In this document: piece by piece, positions 43,851 through 51,238 of the stretch
How the letters are laid out: every line of letters starts with the position of its first letter
Position numbering within the stretch: the stretch's first letter is position 1
From: JAVEDQ01 sp963783105
Lineage (GTDB): Bacteria; Actinomycetota; Actinomycetes; Frankiales; Frankiaceae
Direction of reading: 5' to 3'
NCBI GenBank assembly: GCA_963783105.1
Contig: CAWAMI010000007.1
Span: 806,001-870,000 of the forward strand
Length of the DNA stretch: 64,000 nt
The notes under the pieces: model-generated
The model's database searches: none
What the model was told of the DNA's origin: nothing
What the model saw: the letters and a program-made list of their open reading frames with translations, nothing else
Position numbers and translations under genes: made by a program

Positions 43851-43947
43851 GGCGCGCCCGGTCGGCACGGCCGCACCTTCCGGGCCACGACAGGCAACAG
43901 ACAGGGCACAATGGCCGGATGCACGCCAGAGGGGGGAGAATGAACCC

Positions 43948-44178
43948 ATGAGCATGGTGCTGTCGGTCCTGCTGATCATCACGAGCCTGTTGCTCATCGT
44001 GTTCGTCCTGCTGCACCGCGGCAAGGGCGGGGGTCTGTCGAACCTGTTCGGCGGCGGCGTCTCCTCCTCGCTCGGCGGCTCGTCGGTGGTCGAGAAGAAC
44101 CTCGACCGCTACACGATCGCCGTCGCCCTGGTCTGGGCGGCCTGCATCGTCGGTCTCGGCCTGCTGCTCAAGCCCTGA
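43948..44178 (+). CDS. secG: Preprotein translocase subunit SecG
   Basis: 76 residues from ATG 43948; GGGGGGAG lies about nine bases upstream. Two membrane helices (about 3-22 and 54-74) flank the loop HRGKGGGLSNLFGGGVSSSLGGSSVVEKNLDRYT, the SecG signature. SecG associates with SecYE and aids protein export. In many actinobacteria it directly follows tpiA; here the peptide transporter operon lies between. Confidence 0.96.
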   Translation: MSMVLSVLLIITSLLLIVFVLLHRGKGGGLSNLFGGGVSSSLGGSSVVEKNLDRYTIAVALVWAACIVGLGLLLKP

Positions 44179-44190
44179 TCTGCAGTCTTC

Positions 44191-46161
44191 GTGTCGCCAG
44201 CAGGGTCTCTCCGTTCCTCGCGCCCGGCCCCCCGGAGCCTGCCGGTGGTCCCCCTGGCGGCGCTCCTCCTGCTGGCGAGCCTCTGCCTGACGGCCTGCGG
44301 CGGCGGGTCCGGCGGTGGCCCGCAGCCTCCGCCCACGCCGACGTTCACCGCCACGGGTAAGCCGGGGGGCACCCTGCGCGTCGTCGGAACCGTCCGCGAC
44401 GTCCCGCTCGACCCGGCGCTGGCCCGCTCCGACGCCGCGTTGCTGGTCAATCGGCTCGTGCTGCGCCAGCTCTACGCGTACAAGCCGGGCGACACCACGC
44501 CCACCCCCGATCTCGCCGTCGGGCGGCCGCAGCTGAGCGACGACCGGATGACCGCCACCATCAACCTGCGCGGAGACGCCCGCTGGGACGTGCCCGAAGG
44601 CCGTGGGGTCACCAGCGGCGACGTCCTGCGCGGCCTGAAGCGGCTGTGCGCGCCGACCGTGCTCGCCCCCGAGCGCGGCTACCTCGAGCAGGTCGTCGTG
44701 GGTTACGCCGAGTTCTGCAGCAAGGTCTCCCGGGTCCGGCTCGGCGCGCGGGCGCCGCTCGACCTCGACACGGTGGACGTCCCCGGGCTGAAGGCCGTCG
44801 GCGACGGCCAGGTGCAGATCTCGCTGAAGCGCCCCGCGGCCGATCTCGAGCAGATCCTGGCGCTGCCGGCGCTCTCGCCCCTCCCGTTCGAGATCCGGAA
44901 GGGGTTCGACGACCCGCTGCAGATGATCGGCGACGGTCCCTACCGTTTCACCGACCCCGAACAGGGCGAGAGCTACCGCCTCTCGCGCAACTCCTCCTGG
45001 GACCCCGGCAGCGACCCCGTGCGCGCGGCCCTCGTCGATCGGGTGACCTTCCGCGGCGGCCTGTCCCCGGACGAGGTGCAGCAACGGTTGCAGACCAACG
45101 CCGCGGATCTGTCCTGGGACGCCGAGGCGCCCAGCGAGCTGCTGGCGAAGCCCCCGCCGAAGGACTCCTGGTCGCTCGCCCGCGTGGACGACCGCGAACT
45201 CGCTGTCCTCGCCGTCGGAACCCGCGGCCCGGCCGCGCGGCGTCTCGCTGCCGCTCCGGCCCGTGCCGCTCTCGCCGCCTGCCTGGACCGGCCGTCGCTG
45301 CTCGACGCGTTCGGTGGTCCCGAGCGTTCCGCGGTCAGCGATGCGCTGCTCACCCCCGAGTACCTCGACGTTCCCGCCGGTGAACAGCCCTCCGCCGGTC
45401 CGTCCTCCACCTCGGCGGGGCGGGCCGGCACACCCAGCCCCGGTGCCAGTGCCAGCGCGGGCGGGGCCGCTCCGCGGCCCGGCTCCACGGGCGGCGGCAC
45501 GGCCGGCACCCCCAGGACCGCCTCCCCGAGCCCCTCGCGGGCGTCGACGCCGTCCCCTCCGAGCGCCGCCGGCAAGCCGCTTCCGGTGGCGCAGTGCCGC
45601 ACCACGCTCGCCCGCGCCGGCCTGCCGGCCGGGACCGACCTCACCCTGCTCGCGGTGGACGCTCCCCGCGAGCGGGCCGCCGCGGACCGGCTGCGCGACC
45701 GTTTCGCGGCCCTCGGCCTGTCGATATCGCAGCGTCTCGTGCCCGCCGATCGGTTCGCCACCGCCACCGCCGCCGGCGGCTGGGACCTCGCGCTCGAGGT
45801 GCTCCGCCCGGACTACGTCGGGACGCGGTCCGTCCTCACGCCCCTCCTGGACCCGCGCTGGCCCGGACCCGACCGGCTCGGCTCCGGCCGTCGCTCGGCG
45901 GCCTGGCTGACCGAGATGTTGGCGGGCCTGGCCGAGCAGGACCCCCGGCAGGTCGCCGCGCGCGGGCTCGCCCTCGCCTCGACCATCACCTCAGACGGCG
46001 CGGTGCTGAGCCTCGTCCGGGTCGCGACCGTGCGCCTGACCGGGGCAAATGTCGGTCAAATACCGCCGGTGGTGTCCCTGGGTAACGCCGATCCCACCAA
46101 CGTGTCGTTGGGTGTGACGCGTCCTACGGAGTCGCCCTCGCCGGGGCCCGCACCGTCGTAG
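44191..46161 (+). CDS. Second SBP_bac_5-type solute-binding lipoprotein
   Basis: 656 residues from GTG 44191, 12 bases after secG. Lipoprotein signal peptide (VVPLAALLLLASLCLTAC) with lipobox LTAC, followed by a Gly/Pro/Thr linker. The SBP_bac_5 fold is visible as GGTLRVVGTVRDVPLDPAL, LVNRLVLRQLYAY and GDGPYRFTDPEQGESYRLSRN. About 65 Ser/Pro/Gly/Ala-rich residues (about 400-465) interrupt the domain. No permease or ATPase genes adjoin it, so it may feed the transporter encoded upstream of secG or act alone. It is diverged from the 37.9 kb binding protein. Confidence 0.85.
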   Translation: MSPAGSLRSSRPAPRSLPVVPLAALLLLASLCLTACGGGSGGGPQPPPTPTFTATGKPGGTLRVVGTVRDVPLDPALARSDAALLVNRLVLRQLYAYKPGDTTPTPDLAVGRPQLSDDRMTATINLRGDARWDVPEGRGVTSGDVLRGLKRLCAPTVLAPERGYLEQVVVGYAEFCSKVSRVRLGARAPLDLDTVDVPGLKAVGDGQVQISLKRPAADLEQILALPALSPLPFEIRKGFDDPLQMIGDGPYRFTDPEQGESYRLSRNSSWDPGSDPVRAALVDRVTFRGGLSPDEVQQRLQTNAADLSWDAEAPSELLAKPPPKDSWSLARVDDRELAVLAVGTRGPAARRLAAAPARAALAACLDRPSLLDAFGGPERSAVSDALLTPEYLDVPAGEQPSAGPSSTSAGRAGTPSPGASASAGGAAPRPGSTGGGTAGTPRTASPSPSRASTPSPPSAAGKPLPVAQCRTTLARAGLPAGTDLTLLAVDAPRERAAADRLRDRFAALGLSISQRLVPADRFATATAAGGWDLALEVLRPDYVGTRSVLTPLLDPRWPGPDRLGSGRRSAAWLTEMLAGLAEQDPRQVAARGLALASTITSDGAVLSLVRVATVRLTGANVGQIPPVVSLGNADPTNVSLGVTRPTESPSPGPAPS

Positions 46162-46214
46162 AGTGCCGCCACGAGTTCGCGGCGGGACGCGAGGCCGACC
46201 GACTGTCAGGGCCG

Positions 46215-46262
46215 GGGAATCAGGTCGGTATTCAGGGTCGCAAGTGACGGGGAGTGACACCA
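46215..46262 (+). promoter_or_regulatory. Possible promoter of rbpA
   Basis: GGGAAT at 46215-46220 matches the -35 element of SigR-type (oxidative stress) promoters, which drive rbpA in Streptomyces. The -10 expected about 18 bases on reads GCA rather than GTT, so the match is only partial. GGGGAG eight bases before GTG 46263 is the ribosome site. Confidence 0.25.
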
Positions 46263-46595
46263 GTGGCTGGTGGCAATGCCATCCGGGGGAGCCGGGTCGG
46301 GGCGGGGCCCATGGGTGAGTCCGAGCGCGGTGAGAAGGCCCCGCGGGTCCGGGTCTCGTTCTGGTGTGCGAAGGGACACGAGACGCGGCCGTCCTTCGCG
46401 TCCGGCGCCGACGTGCCGGATTCCTGGGATTGCCCGCGCTGCGGCTTCCCGGCGGGGAAGGACCGGTCCAACGTGCCGGCCCCGCCGCGCACCGAGCCGT
46501 ACAAGACGCACCTGGCCTATGTGCGGGAGCGGCGCAACGAGACCGACGGTGAGGCGATCCTCGAGGAGGCCCTCGCCCGGCTCCGCCAGTCCTAG
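46263..46595 (+). CDS. rbpA: RNA polymerase-binding protein RbpA
   Basis: 110 residues from GTG 46263; this start yields the conserved N-terminus AGGNAIRGSRVGAGPMGE. The zinc-ribbon-like core is FWCAKGHETRPSFASGADVPDSWDCPRCG, with C-x-x-x-H and CPRC as ligands. The sigma-interacting C-terminal helix is HLAYVRERRNETDGEAILEEALARLR. RbpA binds RNA polymerase and group 1/2 sigma factors and stabilises the open complex; it is found only in actinobacteria. Convergent with pgl, 21 bases apart. Confidence 0.96.
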   Translation: MAGGNAIRGSRVGAGPMGESERGEKAPRVRVSFWCAKGHETRPSFASGADVPDSWDCPRCGFPAGKDRSNVPAPPRTEPYKTHLAYVRERRNETDGEAILEEALARLRQS

Positions 46596-46616
46596 AGAGG
46601 CCAGTCCTAGGGAGAC

Positions 46617-47372
46617 CTAGCCTCCGAGCTTCGCCGCGGCGGCCCGGTCGATCAGCCAGAGGGTTCGCCGCCGTCCCACGGCGGACGCGGCCGGGACCTC
46701 CACCCGCCCCGCCCCCCGCACCGCGCGGGCCAGCGCGTCGGCCTTTTCCTCGCCTGCCACGAGGAGCCAGACCTCCTCGGCGGAGGCGATGGCCGGCGCG
46801 GTCAGGCTGATGCGCCTCGGCGGCGGCTTGGGGCAATCCTGGACGGCCACGACCATGCGCTCCTGCTCGCGCACGGCGTGCGATTCCGGGAACATCGACG
46901 CCGTGTGGCCCTCGGGCCCCATCCCGAGCATCAGGACGTCGAAGCGCGGGAGCGCATCCCCGTCCGGCGCGAGACCCGCCAGCAGGTCGGCGTAGCGGTC
47001 GGCGGCGGCGTGGATGTCGTCCCCGTCCGCACCGTCGCTCGGCGGCATCGGGTGGATCCGCTCGGGGTCGAACGGCAATACGTCGAGCAGCGCCTCCCGC
47101 GCCTGCTTGGCGTTGCGCTCGTCGTCGTCGGCGGGAACGAACCGCTCGTCGCCCCAGAACACGTCGACGCGGGACCAGTCGAGGGCGCCGCGCGCGGGGG
47201 AGGACGCGATCGCTTGCAGCGTGGCGATGCCGATCCCGCCGCCGGTCAGCACCACCGACGCGGCGCCGTGGGCGGACTGGGCGTCGAGGAGTCGCGGGAT
47301 CAGCCGAGCCGCCACGGCGGCGGCCAGGGTCTCCTGGTCGGGGTGGACGACGACCTCGGGTGGGGCGGTCAT
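46617..47372 (-). CDS. pgl: 6-phosphogluconolactonase
   Basis: 251 residues from ATG 47372, overlapping the opcA stop (ATGA). SVVLTGGGIGIATLQAI, DVFWGDERFVPADDDERNAKQ and LMLGMGPEGHTASMFPESHAV are the standard DevB/Pgl motifs; the end ISLTAPAIASAEEVWLLVAGEEKADAL is also typical. It hydrolyses 6-phosphogluconolactone in the oxidative pentose phosphate pathway. Last gene of the tkt-tal-zwf-opcA-pgl minus-strand operon. Confidence 0.96.
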   Translation of the reverse strand: MTAPPEVVVHPDQETLAAAVAARLIPRLLDAQSAHGAASVVLTGGGIGIATLQAIASSPARGALDWSRVDVFWGDERFVPADDDERNAKQAREALLDVLPFDPERIHPMPPSDGADGDDIHAAADRYADLLAGLAPDGDALPRFDVLMLGMGPEGHTASMFPESHAVREQERMVVAVQDCPKPPPRRISLTAPAIASAEEVWLLVAGEEKADALARAVRGAGRVEVPAASAVGRRRTLWLIDRAAAAKLGG

Positions 47373-48400
47373 GCCTGAGAAGACCCCGCGGGCTCGGAGC
47401 TCGTCCCGTGCGGCGACTCGGGTTCCTCGAGGGCGGCCTGCTCCTGGGCCGGGTCCCGCCAGACGTGGGTCCGGAACGGCGAGCGATCGCTCAGCCCGGT
47501 GACGCCCGTCCAGGCCGACAGGGCATCCGCGTAGACCTCGTCCGAGTCGAGGCGCCGGACCTCCTCGGCGAGCAGGTCGCCGAGACCCCTGCTGACCAGG
47601 GGCTGCGTCCGGTCACCCTGCTCCGGCAGGCTCAGGATCGCGGTGCGGGAGTCGTTGCGCCGCAGACTGACCTTGCGGTCGTCGTCGAGGTGCAGCGTCA
47701 CCTCGCTGACGTCCTGGCCCCGCACCTCGTCGAGCTCGACGTCGATGCCGAGACGGCTGCGCAGCCAGCCGACCAGCAGTGCGGTGGGGGGCGTCTTCGG
47801 CCCGTGCACCGTGGCCGACGTCGGCTTGCCCGAGGTCGAGTCGAATGCCGCCGCGATCAGCGAGCGCCAGCTGGTGGTCCGCGTCCAGGCGAGATCGGTG
47901 TCGCCCGGGGCGTAGTCCTCCGCCCGCTGCTGTAGGGAGGCCAGCGGGTCCGGGCAGCGCGAGACGTCCGTGATGCGCCGGTCGGCGAACACGCCGAGCG
48001 GGTCGAACGCGATCCGGTCCGGCGGGGCGTCGTGCCACCACGTGACCACGGGAGCGTCCGGGGCGAGGAGCGGCAGCGTGACGGATTCGGCGTGCAACGC
48101 CAGCCGGCCGTACATGCGCATGACGACGGCCTCGCCGGGCCCGAGGCGCCCGCCGATCAGCACCTCCGCGTCGAGCCGGGGGTCCGGGGCGTCGACGTGG
48201 CGCCGGATGACCATGAGCAGCCGGCAGGGGTGTGCGGCGGCGGCTGCGGTCGCCGCCTTCTCCGCCTCCTCCGCGCTGCGCTGGTCGGTGACGACCACGA
48301 GAGTCAACGCCAGCCCGGTGGCCATGGCCCCGGCCGAGCGGCGCTCGGCGGACAACGCCTTGACGACGTCCGAGCCCGTCGTGTCCCAGAGTGTCGTCAT
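47369..48400 (-). CDS. opcA: Glucose-6-phosphate dehydrogenase assembly protein OpcA
   Basis: 343 residues from ATG 48400 with GGAGGAG upstream. The start MTTLWDTTGSDVVKALSAERR and the segments LLMVIRRHVDAPDPRLDAEVLIGGRLGPGE and LPLLAPDAPVVTWWHDAPP are hallmarks of OpcA, an actinobacterial and cyanobacterial protein needed for active G6PD. The C-terminus is a charged Glu/Ser-rich tail. It lies 22 bases after zwf. Confidence 0.95.
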   Translation of the reverse strand: MTTLWDTTGSDVVKALSAERRSAGAMATGLALTLVVVTDQRSAEEAEKAATAAAAAHPCRLLMVIRRHVDAPDPRLDAEVLIGGRLGPGEAVVMRMYGRLALHAESVTLPLLAPDAPVVTWWHDAPPDRIAFDPLGVFADRRITDVSRCPDPLASLQQRAEDYAPGDTDLAWTRTTSWRSLIAAAFDSTSGKPTSATVHGPKTPPTALLVGWLRSRLGIDVELDEVRGQDVSEVTLHLDDDRKVSLRRNDSRTAILSLPEQGDRTQPLVSRGLGDLLAEEVRRLDSDEVYADALSAWTGVTGLSDRSPFRTHVWRDPAQEQAALEEPESPHGTSSEPAGSSQA

Positions 48401-48422
48401 GGTCTCCTCCAGCGGCTGCTCA

Positions 48423-49961
48423 TCACGGACGCCTCCAGCGACGTCCGTCGCGCGCCAGCATCTCGTCGGCGGCCTTGGGACCCCATTCGCCGGCCCGGTA
48501 CTTCTCGGGCGGCCGGTCCGCCCAGAACTCCTCGAGCGGGTCGATGACCAGCCACGAGTCCTCGACCTCGGCGTTGCGCGGGAACAGGCTCTGATCGCCG
48601 AGCAGCACGTCGAGGATCAGGCGCTCGTAGGCCTCGGGGGATCCCTCGGTGAAGGATTCGCCGTAGAGGAAGTCCATCGAGACGTCCCGGACCTCCATCA
48701 GTGAGCCGGGCACCTTGCTGCCGAACCGCAGCGTGACGCCCTCGTCCGGCTGCACGCGCACGACCAGCTGGTTGTGGCCGAGCTCGGTCGTGTCGGTGGC
48801 GTCGAAGGGCAGGTGTGGAGCCTTCTTGAACGAGACCGCGATCTCGGTGACCCGTCGGGGGAGGCGCTTGCCGGTGCGGAGGTAGAACGGCACGCCACCC
48901 CACCGACGCGTCTCGACGTTGAGGCGCACCGCGGCGTAGGTCTCGGTGGTCGAGTCGTCGGGGACGCCCTCCTCGTCGAGGTAGCCGTTCACCCGCTGGC
49001 CGGCGAGCCAGCCCTGCTCGTACTGGCCGCGGATCGCGTAGTGCTCCAGGTCCTCCGGCAGCGAGACGGCGCCGAGGACCTTGAGCTTCTCCATGCGCAG
49101 GGCGGAGGCGTCGAACGCGACCGGCTCCTCCATGGCGGTGAGCGCCAGCAGCTGCAACAGGTGGTTCTGCAGCACATCTCGCGCGGCGCCGGCGCTGTCG
49201 TAGAAGCCGGCCCGGCCGCCGATGCCGACGTCCTCCGCCATCGTGATCTGCACGGAGTCGACGAAGTTGGCGTTCCAGATCGGCTCGAACAGCGTGTTGG
49301 CGAAGCGCAGCGCCAACAGGTTCTGCACCGTCTCCTTGCCGAGGTAGTGGTCGATGCGGAACACGTCGTCGGCACCGAAGACGTTGTCGACCAGCGCGTT
49401 CAGTTCGCGCGAGGACTTGAGGTCGTGACCGAACGGCTTCTCGACGACGACCCGCCGCCAGCCGCCCGAGGCCTCGTTGTTCGCCATCCCCGTGCGCTCC
49501 ATCTGCTTGAGCACGGTGGGGAAGGCGGACGGCGGGATCGAGAGGTAGAACGCGGCGTTCCCGCCGATGCCGTGCGAGCGCTCGGACTCCTGCAGCGACT
49601 CGGCGAGCCGGTCGAAGGCGTCGTCGTCGTCGAACGAGCCCTGGATGAACTGGACGCTCTCCGACAGCCGGTCCCAGACCTCCTCGCGGAACTCGGTCCG
49701 GGAGTGCTGCTCGGCGGCTTCCCGGGCGAGGTCCGAGAACTCGCCCTGCCCGAAGTCGCGCCGGGCGAAGCCGAGCAGTGTGAACCCGGGCGGCAGGAGC
49801 CCCCGGTTCGCGAGGTCGTAGATCGCGGGGATCAGCTTCTTGCGGGCCAGGTCGCCGGTGACCCCGAAGACCACCAGGGCGCACGGGTCGGGGATGCGCG
49901 GCAGCCGGCGGTCGCGCGGGTCCCTCAGGAGGTTGGTCGGCGCGGTGTCCCGTTCCCTCAT
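48423..49961 (-). CDS. zwf: Glucose-6-phosphate 1-dehydrogenase
   Basis: 512 residues from ATG 49961; AAGGAG six bases upstream fixes this start against the longer frame. NADP-binding VVFGVTGDLARKKLIPAIYDL, the catalytic region FRIDHYLGKETVQNLLALRF, and RWGGVPFYLRTGKRLP are intact. It oxidises glucose 6-phosphate and starts the oxidative branch. The adjacent opcA gene supplies its assembly factor. Confidence 0.97.
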   Translation of the reverse strand: MRERDTAPTNLLRDPRDRRLPRIPDPCALVVFGVTGDLARKKLIPAIYDLANRGLLPPGFTLLGFARRDFGQGEFSDLAREAAEQHSRTEFREEVWDRLSESVQFIQGSFDDDDAFDRLAESLQESERSHGIGGNAAFYLSIPPSAFPTVLKQMERTGMANNEASGGWRRVVVEKPFGHDLKSSRELNALVDNVFGADDVFRIDHYLGKETVQNLLALRFANTLFEPIWNANFVDSVQITMAEDVGIGGRAGFYDSAGAARDVLQNHLLQLLALTAMEEPVAFDASALRMEKLKVLGAVSLPEDLEHYAIRGQYEQGWLAGQRVNGYLDEEGVPDDSTTETYAAVRLNVETRRWGGVPFYLRTGKRLPRRVTEIAVSFKKAPHLPFDATDTTELGHNQLVVRVQPDEGVTLRFGSKVPGSLMEVRDVSMDFLYGESFTEGSPEAYERLILDVLLGDQSLFPRNAEVEDSWLVIDPLEEFWADRPPEKYRAGEWGPKAADEMLARDGRRWRRP

Positions 49962-50007
49962 GTCGAGCTCCTTCGGAGGGAGGCCATCGTCCGTCGGCGG
50001 ACGAGCG

Positions 50008-51177
50008 TCACTTGCCGCCCGCCGACGGTCCGCCCTTGGACGAGCCACCGCTGCCGTCATCGGCGATGGACTCGCCCTTGTCCTGCAGTTGCTCGGTGAC
50101 GGTCTCGATCAGCTGGTTCCAGGAGTCCTCGAACTTCTCGACGCCCTCGTCCTCGAGAACCAGGACGACGTCGTCGTAGTCGACGCCGACCTCCTTCAGC
50201 TGGTCGAGGACCGACTGCGCATCCGCGTAGTGGGCGCGGATCGAATCGGGCTCGATCTCGGCGTGGTCGTAGACGGCCTTCAGCGTCGCCTCGGGCATGG
50301 TGTTGACCGTGTCGGGGGCGACGAGCTCGCTGACGTAGAGCGTGTCCGGCAGCTCCGGGTCCTTCACGCCGGTCGAGGCCCACAGCGGACGCTGCACCTT
50401 GGCGCCGGCCGCGGCGAGCGCCTTCCACCGGTCGCTGGCGATGACCGCCTCGTAGTGCTTGTAGGCGATCCGCGCGTTGGCGACGGCCGCCTTGCTCCGC
50501 AGCGCCTTCGCCTCGTCCGTGCCGATCTTGTCGAGCCGCTTGTCCACCTCGGTGTCGACGCGGCTGACGAAGAACGAGGCCACCGAGCCGATCCTCGACA
50601 GGTCGAGGCCGGAGCGCTGAGCGCGCTCCATGCCCTCGACGAAGGCGTCCATGACGGCGTCGTAGCGCTCAAGGCTGAAGATCAGCGTGACGTTGACGCT
50701 GATGCCCTCGCTCAACGCCTGGGCGATCGCGGGGAGGCCCTCGACGGTGGCCGGGATCTTGATGTAGAGGTTCGGCCGGTCGACCAGCCACCACAGCGCC
50801 CGCGCCTCGGCGACGGTGCGCTCGGTGTCGTGGGCGATGCGGGGGTCGACCTCGATCGAGACGCGACCGTCGACGCCGCCCGTCGCGTCGTAGACCGGGC
50901 GCAGGACGTCGCAGGCATCGCGGACGTCCTTGGTGGTGATCGACCGCAGCGCCTCGCCGATGTCCACGCCGCGGACGGCGAGGTCACGCAGCTGGTCGTC
51001 GTAGAGGTCGCTGCCGGAGATCGCCTTCTGGAAGATCGTCGGGTTGGTGGTGACGCCGACGAGGCTGCGGTCCCGGATCAGCTCGGCCAGGTTGCCGGTC
51101 TGCAGCCGGTCGCGGCTGAGGTCGTCGAGCCAGACCGCGACGCCGGCCTCGCTGAGCTCGCGGAGGGGATCGGTCAT
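50008..51177 (-). CDS. tal: Transaldolase
   Basis: 389 residues from ATG 51177. Conserved segments are GVTTNPTIFQKAISG, the Schiff-base lysine in NLYIKIPATVEGLPAI, NVTLIFSLERYDAVMDAFVEG and the ASTGVKDPELPDTLYVSEL stretch. It belongs to the longer actinobacterial/cyanobacterial transaldolase class. The last 20 residues are a Gly/Ser/Lys-rich tail. It lies 61 bases after tkt and 46 bases before zwf. Confidence 0.96.
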   Translation of the reverse strand: MTDPLRELSEAGVAVWLDDLSRDRLQTGNLAELIRDRSLVGVTTNPTIFQKAISGSDLYDDQLRDLAVRGVDIGEALRSITTKDVRDACDVLRPVYDATGGVDGRVSIEVDPRIAHDTERTVAEARALWWLVDRPNLYIKIPATVEGLPAIAQALSEGISVNVTLIFSLERYDAVMDAFVEGMERAQRSGLDLSRIGSVASFFVSRVDTEVDKRLDKIGTDEAKALRSKAAVANARIAYKHYEAVIASDRWKALAAAGAKVQRPLWASTGVKDPELPDTLYVSELVAPDTVNTMPEATLKAVYDHAEIEPDSIRAHYADAQSVLDQLKEVGVDYDDVVLVLEDEGVEKFEDSWNQLIETVTEQLQDKGESIADDGSGGSSKGGPSAGGK

Positions 51178-51238
51178 AGCTGCCTTCTCTCTGATGCCGG
51201 TTCTCGTCTCATGCCTGGTTCTAGTCTGACGCCGGACG

